Source: CAWBOY01 sp963790585
Lineage (GTDB): Bacteria > Planctomycetota > Planctomycetia > Gemmatales > Gemmataceae
Direction of reading: 5' to 3'
Length of the DNA stretch: 64,000 nt
NCBI GenBank assembly: GCA_963790585.1
Contig: CAWBOY010000006.1
Coordinates: 310,001 to 374,000, forward strand
Shown: positions 49,278 through 59,427 of the stretch, piece after piece
Position numbering within the stretch: the stretch's first letter is position 1
How the letters are laid out: each line of letters starts with the position of its first letter
Made by a program: the position numbers and the translations under genes
Notes under the pieces: model-generated
Seen by the model: only the letters and a program-made list of their open reading frames with translations
Databases searched by the model: none
What the model was told of the DNA's origin: nothing

Positions 49278-50917
49278 TCAAAACTTAAACTGTGACACTA
49301 ACTGCTGGAGGTCGAGAGCGATTTTGGAGAGTTCCTCGGCGGCGTCCTTGGCATTGCTGGCGCCCTCGGTCGTGCTTTGAGCGGCCTGGGCGACGCCCGT
49401 GATGTTCTGCGCGATCTCGTTGCTTCCCTTGGCGGCATCCGAGACGTTGCGGCTCATCTCGCCGGTCGTCGCGGTCTGCTCCTCGACGGCGCTGGCGATG
49501 GTATTCTGGATGTCGTTGATCTGCGTGATAATCTTGCTGATCTGAGCGATGGCGTCGACCGCGCCTTTTGTGTCGGTCTGGATCGCCTCGATTTTTCGGC
49601 TGATATCCTCGGTGGCCTTGGCGGTTTGCTTGGCGAGTTCCTTGACTTCATTGGCGACGACCGCGAAGCCTTTGCCCGCCTCGCCGGCCCGGGCCGCCTC
49701 GATCGTGGCATTGAGGGCCAGGAGATTCGTTTGCTGGGCGATGGACGTGATGACCTTGATAACGTTGCCGATCTCCGCACTGCTCTCGCCGAGCTTGGCG
49801 ACGGTGGCGTTTGTTTTCTCGGCGACCTTGACGGCCGAGGTAGCAACCCGGGCCGCTTCGTTTGCGCTCTTGGCGATTTCCTTGATGCTCGCTCCCATTT
49901 CCTCCGTGCCGCTGGCAACTGTGGTGACGTTCTTGCTCACCTGCTCAGCCGCCGCCGACGCGACGTTTGCCTGTGTCGCCGTTTCCTCGGCGTTCGATGC
50001 CATCTGTTGACTTACCGACGTCAACTCTTGAGATGCGCTCGCCAGCGCTGTTGCGTTCTCAGTAACGCGTTGGAGGAGCTTTTGTAGGTTTGCGCGAAGC
50101 TTGACCTGTTCGGTCACGTCCGTGGCGTATTTTACGACTTTGAAAGGCCGGCCGTTGAGATCGAAAATCGGGTTATACGATCCCTGAATCCATATTTCGC
50201 GGTTACCTTTTCCCAGGCGCTTGAATTCGCCGGATTGGTAATCGCCTCGCCCAAGGCGGGCCCAGAACTCTCTGTATTCCTGGCTTTGGCGCTGGGCCTC
50301 ATCCACGAACATGCCATGATGCCGGCCCTTGACCTCCTCCGGGGAGTAGCCCATTGCCCGGAGAAAGTTATCATTAGCAGCCAGAATGGTGCCATCCAAT
50401 TGAAACTCGATGACAGCGTGGGATTTTCCTATAGCGGAGATCTGCCCAATGTAATCGGCTGTCTGAATTTTTTGCTTGGTCACGTCGGTTGCGAACTTGA
50501 CGACCTTGAGCGGTCTGCCGTCGCCATCAAGGATCGGATTGTACGATCCATGGATCCAAACCTCGCGGCCGCCCTTGGCGTAGCGCTTGTATTCGCCGGC
50601 CTGATATTCGCCGCGACCGAGACGAGCCCAAAACTCCCTGTATTCGTGGCTGTGTCGTTCGGCTTCGTCGATGAACATGCTGTGGTGTCGGCCTTTGACC
50701 TCGTCCAACGTGTAACCCATCGCCCGCAAAAAGTTGTCGTTAGCGATCAGGATGGTGCCGTCCATTTGGAACTCAATGACCGCATGCGATTTATTGATGG
50801 CCGTGATCTGGCCGATCAAGTCGGCTTTTTCTCGGGCCGAAGTCTGTTCGCGGGCGTTCGCTCGCGGAGCCTTCGCCTTTTCCCGTTCGCCTTCGCACTC
50901 GGAACTGTATCACTCAT
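49278..50917 (-). CDS. Soluble chemoreceptor with two PAS domains (frameshifted near start)
   Basis: ~546 residues with no membrane helix and no HAMP domain. Two nearly identical PAS domains (each ~120 residues: SHAVIEFQMDGTILIANDNF and SHAVIEFQLDGTILAANDNF) precede the methyl-accepting signalling domain, whose hairpin tip reads NLLALNATIEAARAGEAGKG. The receptor therefore senses something inside the cytoplasm, perhaps redox state or a small ligand through PAS. ATG 50917 is chosen because it overlaps the cheW stop (ATGA); reading from there needs one G added to a G-run at 50882-50884 to reach the PAS frame (KAKAPRANAREQTSAREKAD). Without repair the frame starts at TTG 50819. Confidence 0.85.
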
Positions 50918-51357
50918 GGGTGTTCATTCTCTGTTAGATTGATGGTTAGGTCAGGGTCCAGGATAAGCAGTAAGCAACCCTTCAACTTGTATGCGCCTCG
51001 AATCAAATCCCGCGTTACCCCTTTGAGCGTTTCCGGTGGACTCTCGAAGGCTTCTTGAGAAACCTCCAGAACGTCGCCGATCTCGTCGACGAGGAGGCTG
51101 ACGGCGCCGTCGTCCGTTTGCACGACCACGTTCAAGGGCAATTGGTCTTTGGGCCGGTCCTCGAGTTCCAAACGGCGGCGCAGGTCGATTGCGGTGACGA
51201 TTTGGCCGCGCAGATTGATCAAGCCGCGCACGACCGGGGATGCGAGTGGGACCGGCGTCATGGCCTGGTAGCGGATAACCTCTTGCACGCGCAGCACATC
51301 AAGGCCGAAATAATGGCCGGAGACATAAAACGTGCAAAATTGATGGGTCGCGGCCAT
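50914..51357 (-). CDS. cheW: CheW coupling protein
   Basis: 147 residues, a single CheW domain: FCTFYVSGHYFGLDVLRVQE, VIRYQAMTPVPLASPVVRGL, INLRGQIVTAIDLRRRLEL and LVDEIGDVLEVSQEAFESPP in the expected order. It links the chemoreceptor to CheA. It starts four bases after the cheA stop and its own stop overlaps the receptor start (ATGA), so translation of the three is coupled. Length is normal. Confidence 0.93.
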   Translation of the reverse strand: MAATHQFCTFYVSGHYFGLDVLRVQEVIRYQAMTPVPLASPVVRGLINLRGQIVTAIDLRRRLELEDRPKDQLPLNVVVQTDDGAVSLLVDEIGDVLEVSQEAFESPPETLKGVTRDLIRGAYKLKGCLLLILDPDLTINLTENEHP

Positions 51358-51360
51358 GAC

Positions 51361-53658
51361 TCAATTCTCCGCGCCTACGAGTTGCCGCGGTTCGATGAAA
51401 TCTGGGTCCGTGGCGCTGAGGATGCCCTCCACGTCAAGAAATTCCGTGACCCGACCTTGCACGACTGCCGTGAATAATACACCGGGTCGGCGGGCCGGCG
51501 AACGGGAGACTAGGGCCTCTTCCGCAATGTCAAGAATCCGATCCACGATCAAGCCGACGCGCTGCCCTTCACGAGAATAGACAACGACCTGAACGGTGTC
51601 GCTCTTGGCGGAGGCTGAGGGTTTGGGGCGCCGTTTGGTCCATGTCGGCTGTCCTTGCCGTTCCGGCTGCGCTGTGCGAGGACGCGCGAGACATTTACGA
51701 GCGGCAAGATTTCATCGCGATATTGGACCACGTCTTGCGGGCCGACGCGCTCAAGAGCCGAGCGCGGAAATTCCTCCAGCCGGGCCACCATAGAAAGGGG
51801 AATCGCCATACGGCCGCCGTCGTGCCGAGCGAACAGGAGGACGGCCTGGCGGTCAGCATTGTCGTCCGATGCGACCATCGTCTTCTCGCTCAAGGCCCGC
51901 TCGCGCGACTCCGGAGACGACATTGGCCTTTTGAGCCAGTCCGAGTACATCCAGAATTAGAGCGACTTTACCGTCCCCCATGATGGTCGCCCCGGAAAAG
52001 GCGCTGATTCCCTTGAGCTGTTTCTGGAGCGGCTTGACGACGATCTCTTCGGTGTCATGGATCGCATCGACCACTAGGCCGAATTGTCGATCGTCCGCCT
52101 GTAAGACGACGATGTGGATCTCACCACCCGAAGCCGAGGCCCGATGGTTCGTGCCATTTCGCAACGGTGCGTCCGGTTGGAGCTGGCGATGCAGATAGAC
52201 AAGAGGAAGGAGATTGCCGCGCAATCGGTAGACTGGCGCCCCATGGATCCATTCAATTCCACGCACGGCTTGCTCGCCTTCTAGGCGGACCAACTCCAAG
52301 AGACTAACTTGGGGAATTGCGTAACGCTCGCCGTCGCTGGTAATGGTCAGGGCCGGGATGATGGCTAAAGTCAGCGGGATCGTCATATTGACGGTTGTGC
52401 CGCGTCCGGGCCGGCTTTTGATCGTGACGGTCCCACCAATCTTCTCCACATTTGTCCGCACCACATCCATCCCGACGCCGCGGCCGGAGAATTGGGTCAC
52501 GTGGTCCGTCGTCGAGAATCCGGGTAGAAAAACGAGATTCACCAGTTCGCGTTCGCTCAACCGGTCCGATTGCTCCGGCGTGATTAGCTTGTTTTTGAGG
52601 GCCTTGGCGCGGATGCGCTGCGGATCGATGCCGCCGCCGTCGTCGGCGATTTCGATGTTGACTTTACCGCCTTCGTGAAAGGCATGAAGGGCGAGACGCC
52701 CTTCGGCCGCCTTGCCGCCCGTCAGGCGGTTGGCGGGCGTTTCGATACCATGATCGACCGCGTTCCGGACCATATGAATCAATGGGTCGCGTATCGCTTC
52801 GATGATTGTTTTGTCGAGTTCGGTTTCCTGGCCTTCCATTTCCAGGCGCACCTGTTTGCCGCAGGCGACGGCCAGATCGCGGACCACGCGGGGAAACTTG
52901 CTCCAGATCGTGCTGATCGGCTGCATGCGCGTCTTCATTACGCCAGCTTGGAGTTCAGTGGTCAACAGGTTGAGCCGTTGCACCGTGCCGAGAAAGGCGG
53001 TGTTTTCCTGGGATGTGCTGAATTGCATGACCTGGTTTCGCGCCAAAACCAGCTCGCCCACGAGCGTCATCAGCTTATCCAGCAGGCCTACATCGACGCG
53101 AATCGAGCTGTCGGATACGGCCGAAGATCGCGGCTCAGCGCCGTCGGGAGCCGCTCCAAAGAGCGAGGGAGGCGAAATCATGGGAGCGGGAGATTCGGTT
53201 ACTTCTCGCGGAGTCTGATTGGGCTGGACCGCCGTTTGCTGGCTGGGCACGGTTGGTTTTATCGGCGCCGGCTTCGACCCTTGGCCAATTTGCAAGCGTT
53301 CGAGCGTTTGAATCAATGCTGAGTAATCGCCGTCACCGTCGGTTTCCGACGCCTCGACGACTTCGAGCATTTTGCGCACGGCGTCGACGACGGCTAACAT
53401 GGCGCTGGCAATCTCCTGGTTGAAAACCAGCGCGCCGTCGCGCAGCTTGCTCAGGAGACTCTCAGCGGCGTGAGCCACTGCCTGGAGTTTTTCCAGCCCG
53501 AGGAAACCCGCCGTGCCCTTAACCGTGTGCAGGGTGCGGAACACACGCGCTATCGTTTCGCGCTCGCGCGGATCCTTTTCCAGGGTGACGAGATCGCGGT
53601 CCAGTTCGGCGAGATTCTCATGTGTCTCAATCAGGAACTCACGAATAACTTCGTTCAT
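51361..53658 (-). CDS. cheA: CheA histidine kinase with an extra C-terminal CheW-like domain (two frameshifts)
   Basis: ~766 residues. Hpt domain with the phospho-accepting His in VFRTLHTVKGTAGFLG (~45-60); dimerisation helix (VGLLDKLMTLVGELVLARNQ); ATPase domain with MVRNAVDHGIETPANR (N box), IEIADDGGGIDP (G1) and SGRGVGMDVVRTNVE (G2); then a CheW-like regulatory domain ending ISAFSGATIMGDGKVALILD. A second CheW-like domain follows in other frames (AVLLFARHDGGRMAIPLSMV; QVVVYSREGQRVGLIVDRIL). Joins lie near 51909-51915 and 51605-51630. Either they are sequence errors and CheA carries two CheW-like domains, or CheA stops at 51853 and remnants follow. ATG 53658 overlaps the preceding stop (ATGA). 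Confidence 0.85.
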
Positions 53659-55631
53659 TTCGCCCTCACGATCCGGTCGATAATCGTCCGAACCTGGTCT
53701 TTTGGGAAGCTCTTGCCGCATATGCCGGCCACGCCCAGTTGGCGCACGGACTCCAGCTTGGCCGGATCCACTTCGGTCGTGACCATGATGATTGGTACTG
53801 AAGCGGTCGTGGGATTTTGCTTGAGATAACCGACCAGCGCGCGGCCATCCATATAGGGCATGTTGTAGTCAGTTACAACCAGATCAAACGTATCTTTGGA
53901 TACAGCCGCCACAGCCTGAGCGCCGTCGAACGCTTCGACAAATTCCGAAACTCCCAAACTCTGAAGGACCCCGCGAACATGCGCTCGCGCAGCCGAGCTA
54001 TCATCAACGACCAAGACGCGGAGCTTGCCTCGTGGTGTGGCAGGAATCGTGAGCTGTTGCGACGCTTGAGACACCACGCGCAAGGCCTGACGAAGATGCG
54101 CGGGCGTAAAAGGCTTCTGCAACATAATGGCCTGGCCGCATTTGCTCAGAGAGTCGCCCTGAGTGCTATCACCTTCACTCGAAATGAGTACGAACCCGGG
54201 AACGGCTCCCTTCGTTTCCGCCCGGACCCGTTCCGCGAGCCGCACGCCGCTCATATCCGGCAAATGCATAGCGCTGACGATGGCGTCTGGAGGTGTCAGC
54301 CGCGTCACCTTGAGCGCTTCTTCGCCTGACACAGCGCTGATGATCTGATTGACGCCTTGGGCCTGGAGATATTTTCGAATGATCGCCGACTGTGTGCGGG
54401 AGGGTTCCACGAGCAGAACTGTCGCCGGCGGCTCGGGCAATGGAGTGATCGGGGCGACGTCGATGGTTTGCGAAGCGGATTCCGACGAGGCGCCTAACGT
54501 GGTCTTCGCCCCTGTCTCAATGAGCGGCGCGACAGCAGATGCGTCTCGGTTGATCTCAAAGCCCAGGTCGTCTGTAGGCGTCTCCGTCCGTCCGCCGAGC
54601 ATTGATTGCACGGCTTCGAGATCGCGCAGCACTTCGGTCATCGTCGGGTAACGGTCCGCTGGTGACTTGGCCAACATGCGGCGGCAAATCAAATCTAGGT
54701 CAACAGGGACATCGCGGCGCACCGATCGCAATGATGGGATCGGTGCCTCACGATGCATCAGCAATGTGGCCATCATCGTCTGGCCCTGGTAGGGGGGCCT
54801 GCCGACGAGCAAGAAATATAAAGTACATCCAAGACTATAAATATCCGCCCGGTAATCTATTCCTGACATGCCCATTGCTTGCTCGGGCGACATGAAGTCA
54901 ACCGTGCCCATGATGGAACCGGCCTGCGTAAGGGCGCTGCCGTCGTCGGTCGGCGCTCCAAAACCTTCTTCGAAACGGGCCAGCCCCAAATCAGCGACCT
55001 TGATCAAACCGCCAGCATCGCGGAGAAGGTTGGCCGGCTTGATGTCGCGGTGAACGATTCCCTGCGAATGGGCATATTCGAGCGCCCGGGACGCTTGGAT
55101 CATGTAATAGACGGCTTCGCCAACGGGCAGCTGGCCGCGCCGCTGCATTTCGTGCGACAGGTCGTGCCCATTGACGAATTCCATGACGAGATAATGGCCC
55201 GCCTCCGCCTCGTCGGCGTCATAGGCCATAACGATGTTCGGGTGGGTCAAGCGTGAAACGGCTTCGACTTCCCGATGAAACCGCTTTATGAATTTATCGG
55301 ATTTCGCGACGGCCGGTGAAAGAACCTTGATAGCGACCACGCGCTTCATGCGCCGATGGAGAGCCTTGTAAACCGTGCCCATGCCGCCTTCGCCCAGGCG
55401 GTCGAGTACTTGGTAATTGGCGATTCGCAACTCGTCGAACCGCGCCTCGCGCACTCTTTCCAGCTGGAAAGGCGTAAGTTTCTCCGCCGCGACAAGTTGT
55501 TTGGCGAAGGCGTCACTGTCCGACGCTGCGAGCGGCATAGCGTCGAGTAATCTATGAACCTCGTCCCGCGTGAGGAGGCCGCTGGCGCATAGGTTTTGCA
55601 CGAAATCGTCGAGAGAAAGCAGTTTTGTCAT
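53655..55631 (-). CDS. Ser/Thr protein kinase fused to two receiver domains
   Basis: 658 residues. Residues ~1-65 are a small helical domain common before planctomycete kinases (ending KLTPFQLERV). Hanks kinase at ~73-340: GEGGMGTVYK, VAIKV (Lys102), HRDIKPANLL (Asp196), VADLGLARF (Asp214), MSPEQAM. A ~60-residue linker follows. Receiver 1 (~403-520) starts VLLVEPSRTQSAIIRKYL and has AIVSAMHLPDM, so the phospho-acceptor position is Ala454, not Asp. Receiver 2 (~537-656) is canonical: VLVVDDSSAARAHVRGVL, VVTDYNMPYMDG (Asp588), MVTTEVD, Lys640. No membrane helix is seen. As the first gene of the chemosensory operon, it probably links CheA phosphorylation to Ser/Thr phosphorylation; this is inference. 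Confidence 0.92.
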   Translation of the reverse strand: MTKLLSLDDFVQNLCASGLLTRDEVHRLLDAMPLAASDSDAFAKQLVAAEKLTPFQLERVREARFDELRIANYQVLDRLGEGGMGTVYKALHRRMKRVVAIKVLSPAVAKSDKFIKRFHREVEAVSRLTHPNIVMAYDADEAEAGHYLVMEFVNGHDLSHEMQRRGQLPVGEAVYYMIQASRALEYAHSQGIVHRDIKPANLLRDAGGLIKVADLGLARFEEGFGAPTDDGSALTQAGSIMGTVDFMSPEQAMGMSGIDYRADIYSLGCTLYFLLVGRPPYQGQTMMATLLMHREAPIPSLRSVRRDVPVDLDLICRRMLAKSPADRYPTMTEVLRDLEAVQSMLGGRTETPTDDLGFEINRDASAVAPLIETGAKTTLGASSESASQTIDVAPITPLPEPPATVLLVEPSRTQSAIIRKYLQAQGVNQIISAVSGEEALKVTRLTPPDAIVSAMHLPDMSGVRLAERVRAETKGAVPGFVLISSEGDSTQGDSLSKCGQAIMLQKPFTPAHLRQALRVVSQASQQLTIPATPRGKLRVLVVDDSSAARAHVRGVLQSLGVSEFVEAFDGAQAVAAVSKDTFDLVVTDYNMPYMDGRALVGYLKQNPTTASVPIIMVTTEVDPAKLESVRQLGVAGICGKSFPKDQVRTIIDRIVRAK

Positions 55632-56940
55632 AATTATCGTCGACCTGCGGCCCGCGCCGGGGCTCCTGCCGGCTCGAACGAGAACAAGTTCGCCATCATG
55701 CTATAAGGTCGCCTGCCGGCCACTCCGTCTCGTGATGTTGGCTCAGGCGAGCTTGGGCCAGACTAACGTCACGATGCCTCGTTGCCGCGCGCCGACGAGC
55801 GGATCGGGAGATAATGGTAGTGGCAATTTGACGCCCATATTGTACTTGAGTCGTGCGCGGTTTCCACCATTCATTTGTCTTTATTACGGACGCTAAACGC
55901 TAATCGACTCCTACAACTGCTATATTTAGATTGCGCTGATCTAGCGTCCTATGAGGATTGCCTGGACAGAAATGCTGAATTTAGTGTGGTAGCCGTTCGG
56001 ACGACGTCCAACTCGTCTGGCCGGAAACGCACGAGCCAATCAATCAAGCAAACCGGCGTTGTGGCATCAGTTTAGGTACCCTTTCACGACGAACGGAAGC
56101 TCGCCTAGCGGACATGCAATTAGGCATCGGACACGAGGACCAGGGCGTCATTGAGGAGCCACGATAGGAACCATCAAGACGTGATCGTTCGACTTGCAAG
56201 GAAGGAATTGGCTGAAGCTTCGTCAACGATTGGTATGAAAAGAAACAGTACACGCTCGCTCAATTGGATGAGTCTGGCTTCGTAGGCAGAGGTAATTTTC
56301 TTTCTTATGGGTAGGTAATGCAAATCATCAGCCCTGGTAAAAACGCGCTTCCTGGCTCCGCTCGGAATCACCCGAGAACGCGAAATGCGAGGAGGAGCAC
56401 AAACAGTTCCGTATTGAAGTAGGCACGTGAAAACTCGACTCCTACTTGCTTGACCTCCGCTCAGGTACTTTTGTGAACCTACGCGCGGTCGTCGCCTGGG
56501 GCGACAAGCACTTCGACTTGATCCGGACGGCGTGCATCATTCATCCGGGAAGGGAGGTAGTCAATCGCTCCGCTTAACGATGGCGGCCTTAGCCGCTCGA
56601 ACGCTGGCGAGGATTCCACATTGGCGTTTGCGCACGTTACCGGCCTGCCTGTTCGCGATTTCGCCAAAAACGACTCTTTCCATCAAATGCTTCGGCAGTT
56701 TCGTTACCTCCGCCGCTCTGAATGCTACCAGCCGCAGTCACCCAGCTGCTGCACGAGACTTCCACGCGCTTGATCTTGGAGTCTTTTCACGGCGCGTTTC
56801 GAGGAACGTCATGAGGGGCAAGGCTTCCGGACTCTCGCATTTGAATTTGCGGTTTTAGGGGATCGTCAACATTCCGGGATACGAAACTCCATTTCCCCTG
56901 TCTATATAAGCATGAAGAGGATGGATCGGGGGACTCGTCG
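55632..56940. other. Divergent intergenic region, mostly unexplained
   Basis: 1.3 kb between the leftward kinase operon and the rightward sigma factor gene. Open frames are short and have no domain. Both promoters must lie here; I cannot place them with confidence. The plus strand at 56216-56309 reads YEKKQYTLAQLDESGFVGRG before a stop, which resembles the beginning of type I restriction specificity subunits as I remember them. Confidence 0.45.
56216..56309 (+). pseudogene. Possible remnant of a type I restriction specificity subunit
   Basis: About 30 codons; the core YTLAQLDESGFVGRG resembles the N-terminal phrase of some HsdS proteins (usually followed by KSRHRPR, absent here). There is a stop on both sides. 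Recognition is from memory and short, so this is weak. Confidence 0.2.
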
Positions 56941-58773
56941 ATGGCAAGCCGCAACCGCATTCGAGCCATGCAGTTGGTTTTGCAACAATGTATGGCCACG
57001 GATGCGCCCATTAGCGATACCAGTTTGTTGGAGCGATTCATCGCCAACCGCGACGAGGTTGCATTTGAACTTTTGGTACAGCGTCACCAGCGATTGGTAT
57101 ACGGTGTTTGTCATCGTGTCTTGAATGATTCGCACGATGCCGAGGACGCTTTTCAGGCCACGTTTTTAGCGCTCGCGCGAAAAGCATCGAGCATCGTCAA
57201 TCGCGAGGCAGTCAGCACCTGGCTCTACAAAGTCGCCTACCGTGTCGCTCTCACCGTCCGCTCGGCTCGACCCATCCGCCGATCAACTTTAGGTACTACA
57301 GAAGATCGCTCTGTTGACTCGGACGTCGCTGCCTCGCTAGAAGCCCGAGAGATCGGTTCGATAATTGATGAGGAATTGCATCGGCTGCCGGAGCCATTTC
57401 GGACAACGGCAATCCTTTGTCATCTAGAAGGCAAATCAATCGACGAGGTGGCCCTTCTGCTTGGTTGCCCCCGAGGGACCGTGGCCAGTCGGTTGACCCG
57501 CGCTCGCGATAGGCTACGCCTGCGACTTACCAGACGTGGCGTGGGGCTTGGTGCCATGTCGTTATCAGTATCCTTATTTCCCGCTTTCACCTCCGCAAAT
57601 GTTCCCAGCGCGTGGGTCGCTGCGATTGTCAGAACTGTGTGTCCAATAAGTACGGGGCAGACGGTCGCCACGGCTACTCTGCCGAATAAGGTTCTAACAC
57701 TAACCGAAGAGGTCCTCAGGGCCATGTTTTTCAAAAAGCTAACGCAGTTGATGGCTTTTCTTGTGACCATCACAGCGACCGTGTTGATCGGCGGCACTCT
57801 GGCTCTTCGAGCTGGACCCAATCCAGGTGAATCACCGCAAGCCGCGCCGAAGATGACGGCGGAGGATAAAGCAAAAGCTGAAAAAGCGAATTCGGAACTT
57901 CTCAAGGATAGACGCGAGGTTACGGTCTGTCAGCCTGTGAGCAAGGAGCTTCCCAGGTACATTGATTTCGCGGCTCGACTTGAGGCACTGGAACCGATAC
58001 AGATCCTGGCCGATCAATTCGGTATCGTCACAAAAATTGCCTTCAAAAAAGGTGACGAAGTCAAAAAGGGTGATCTGTTGTTTGAGATCTCTCGTGACGT
58101 CAATACGAAGGGAGTCGACAGCGTAGAGGTGACGCGAATCGTGGCACCCGCCGCTGGAAAATTGACAGAGCCGATGCGACAGGAGCAACAACTTATTCGG
58201 GGCAACACACTCCTAGTCAAGCTAGTCCCGAAAAACAAAATTGGAATTCGCTTCGAGATGGATGAGGTTTCTTTCCTGCGCTATCGCAAGCTCCAACGTG
58301 AAAAGGAAGTGCGTGGGGTAGGCGAGGAGATCCAGGTGAATTTGGCCGCTGAGAAGGCAGGTTTTTCGCGCAAGGGAACACTCGATCGCTTTGAGGATGC
58401 ATTCGATCCGAAAAGCGGCACTCTCGCGGTCCACGCACTCATGTCAAATGAAGACGATCTACTACCAGGCATGTTCGTGACCGTTCGCATAGCGTTCGGT
58501 AAGCCGCGATCTGTAGTGTTGGTGCCGAAGTCATCCTTATCTCAGGATGAAACAGTCATACCTCCAAATGACGAGCGTAAGAAGTATGTTTTGGTGGTGA
58601 ATGATGATGGAATAATTGAGAGGCGCGTTGTGCGGATCGGAGAGGAAATCGATGAGCAATATGATATCACCGAAGGTTTGCGCGGCAAGGAATGGGTAAT
58701 AAAGAAGGCATGGGAAGACGTGAAACCAGGCGACAAGGTGAAAGTGAATCGCGCAGTTCAGCCAAAGAAGTAG
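56941..58773 (+). CDS. ECF sigma factor fused through a membrane helix to an RND/HlyD-type adaptor domain
   Basis: 610 residues. Sigma region 2 at ~29-90 (VAFELLVQRHQRLVYGVCHR, AEDAFQATFLALARK) and region 4 at ~148-197 (LPEPFRTTAILCHLEGKSID, VALLLGCPRGTVASRLTRAR). One membrane helix lies at ~269-290 (QLMAFLVTITATVLIGGTLA). Residues ~325-606 resemble periplasmic adaptors of RND pumps: RLEALEPIQILADQFGIVTK, the lipoyl-type KKGDEVKKGDLLFEI, a barrel (IVAPAAGKLTEPMRQEQQLI) and MFVTVRIAFGKPRSVVLVPK. The coiled-coil hairpin of true adaptors is absent. The order puts sigma in the cytoplasm and the adaptor outside, suggesting direct envelope-to-transcription signalling. ATG 56941 is preferred. Confidence 0.85.
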   Translation: MASRNRIRAMQLVLQQCMATDAPISDTSLLERFIANRDEVAFELLVQRHQRLVYGVCHRVLNDSHDAEDAFQATFLALARKASSIVNREAVSTWLYKVAYRVALTVRSARPIRRSTLGTTEDRSVDSDVAASLEAREIGSIIDEELHRLPEPFRTTAILCHLEGKSIDEVALLLGCPRGTVASRLTRARDRLRLRLTRRGVGLGAMSLSVSLFPAFTSANVPSAWVAAIVRTVCPISTGQTVATATLPNKVLTLTEEVLRAMFFKKLTQLMAFLVTITATVLIGGTLALRAGPNPGESPQAAPKMTAEDKAKAEKANSELLKDRREVTVCQPVSKELPRYIDFAARLEALEPIQILADQFGIVTKIAFKKGDEVKKGDLLFEISRDVNTKGVDSVEVTRIVAPAAGKLTEPMRQEQQLIRGNTLLVKLVPKNKIGIRFEMDEVSFLRYRKLQREKEVRGVGEEIQVNLAAEKAGFSRKGTLDRFEDAFDPKSGTLAVHALMSNEDDLLPGMFVTVRIAFGKPRSVVLVPKSSLSQDETVIPPNDERKKYVLVVNDDGIIERRVVRIGEEIDEQYDITEGLRGKEWVIKKAWEDVKPGDKVKVNRAVQPKK

Positions 58774-59427
58774 CGCAAAGGTTGGTCTGGTAACATGGTA
58801 GGAATAGTCTGGCCACTCCGCTACAACAGGAGCAAGAAGGATCGGCATAGCCTGACCTGAACCGGAACGTTGTCCGTCGCAAAGTCCGCCAAGAAACGAA
58901 GTTGCCCACCGTGACGTTACTGTTGATCGTTCCCAAACAGAGAGCGGGGAGGGCCGGTAGAGAATTACGACCCTAAAAAGCGGACCAAGGAATCTGGACG
59001 CGCGAAAGCCTTAATTGAGTAGGTGAGGAGCGCCGCGAACAGGGAGCCTGCTGATCAGGAGTCCAACCGGCGAGGTTGACGAGAAGCATTAACCATAGCT
59101 GAAGAAGCACGGTAATGTACGCCCCAAGTACGATTCGGTGTCCTGGTCGTGCGCATGGGTGGAGCGCCTGATGGGCCAAACCGGCTCATCGGCGTCCGCT
59201 CCTCCTCTATACAAGCGACGAGAGTGCGGCGCAGCTTTTACTACACAGGCACAAAAGGAGGGGGACAGTGTTTGCTGGAGAGCTATTCTACCGCTTGTCC
59301 AGCTCCTGTGGAATTCCGCTGAGCAGCAACATCGAGTGTGAGCAGCTGAAAAGTTGGTGGAAATTTTGTACACCTATCAGCGGTAGGACGATCCGACAAG
59401 AATGCCCCCCCGCTCGGAGAAGCAACG
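58774..59427. other. Intergenic region, no gene seen
   Basis: 650 bases between the sigma factor gene and the ISKra4-like transposase. No frame has recognisable content and no terminator with a T-run follows the sigma gene. The left end of the insertion element must lie somewhere in 59100-59427, but I could not identify an inverted repeat pair with the region after 60849. Confidence 0.4.
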
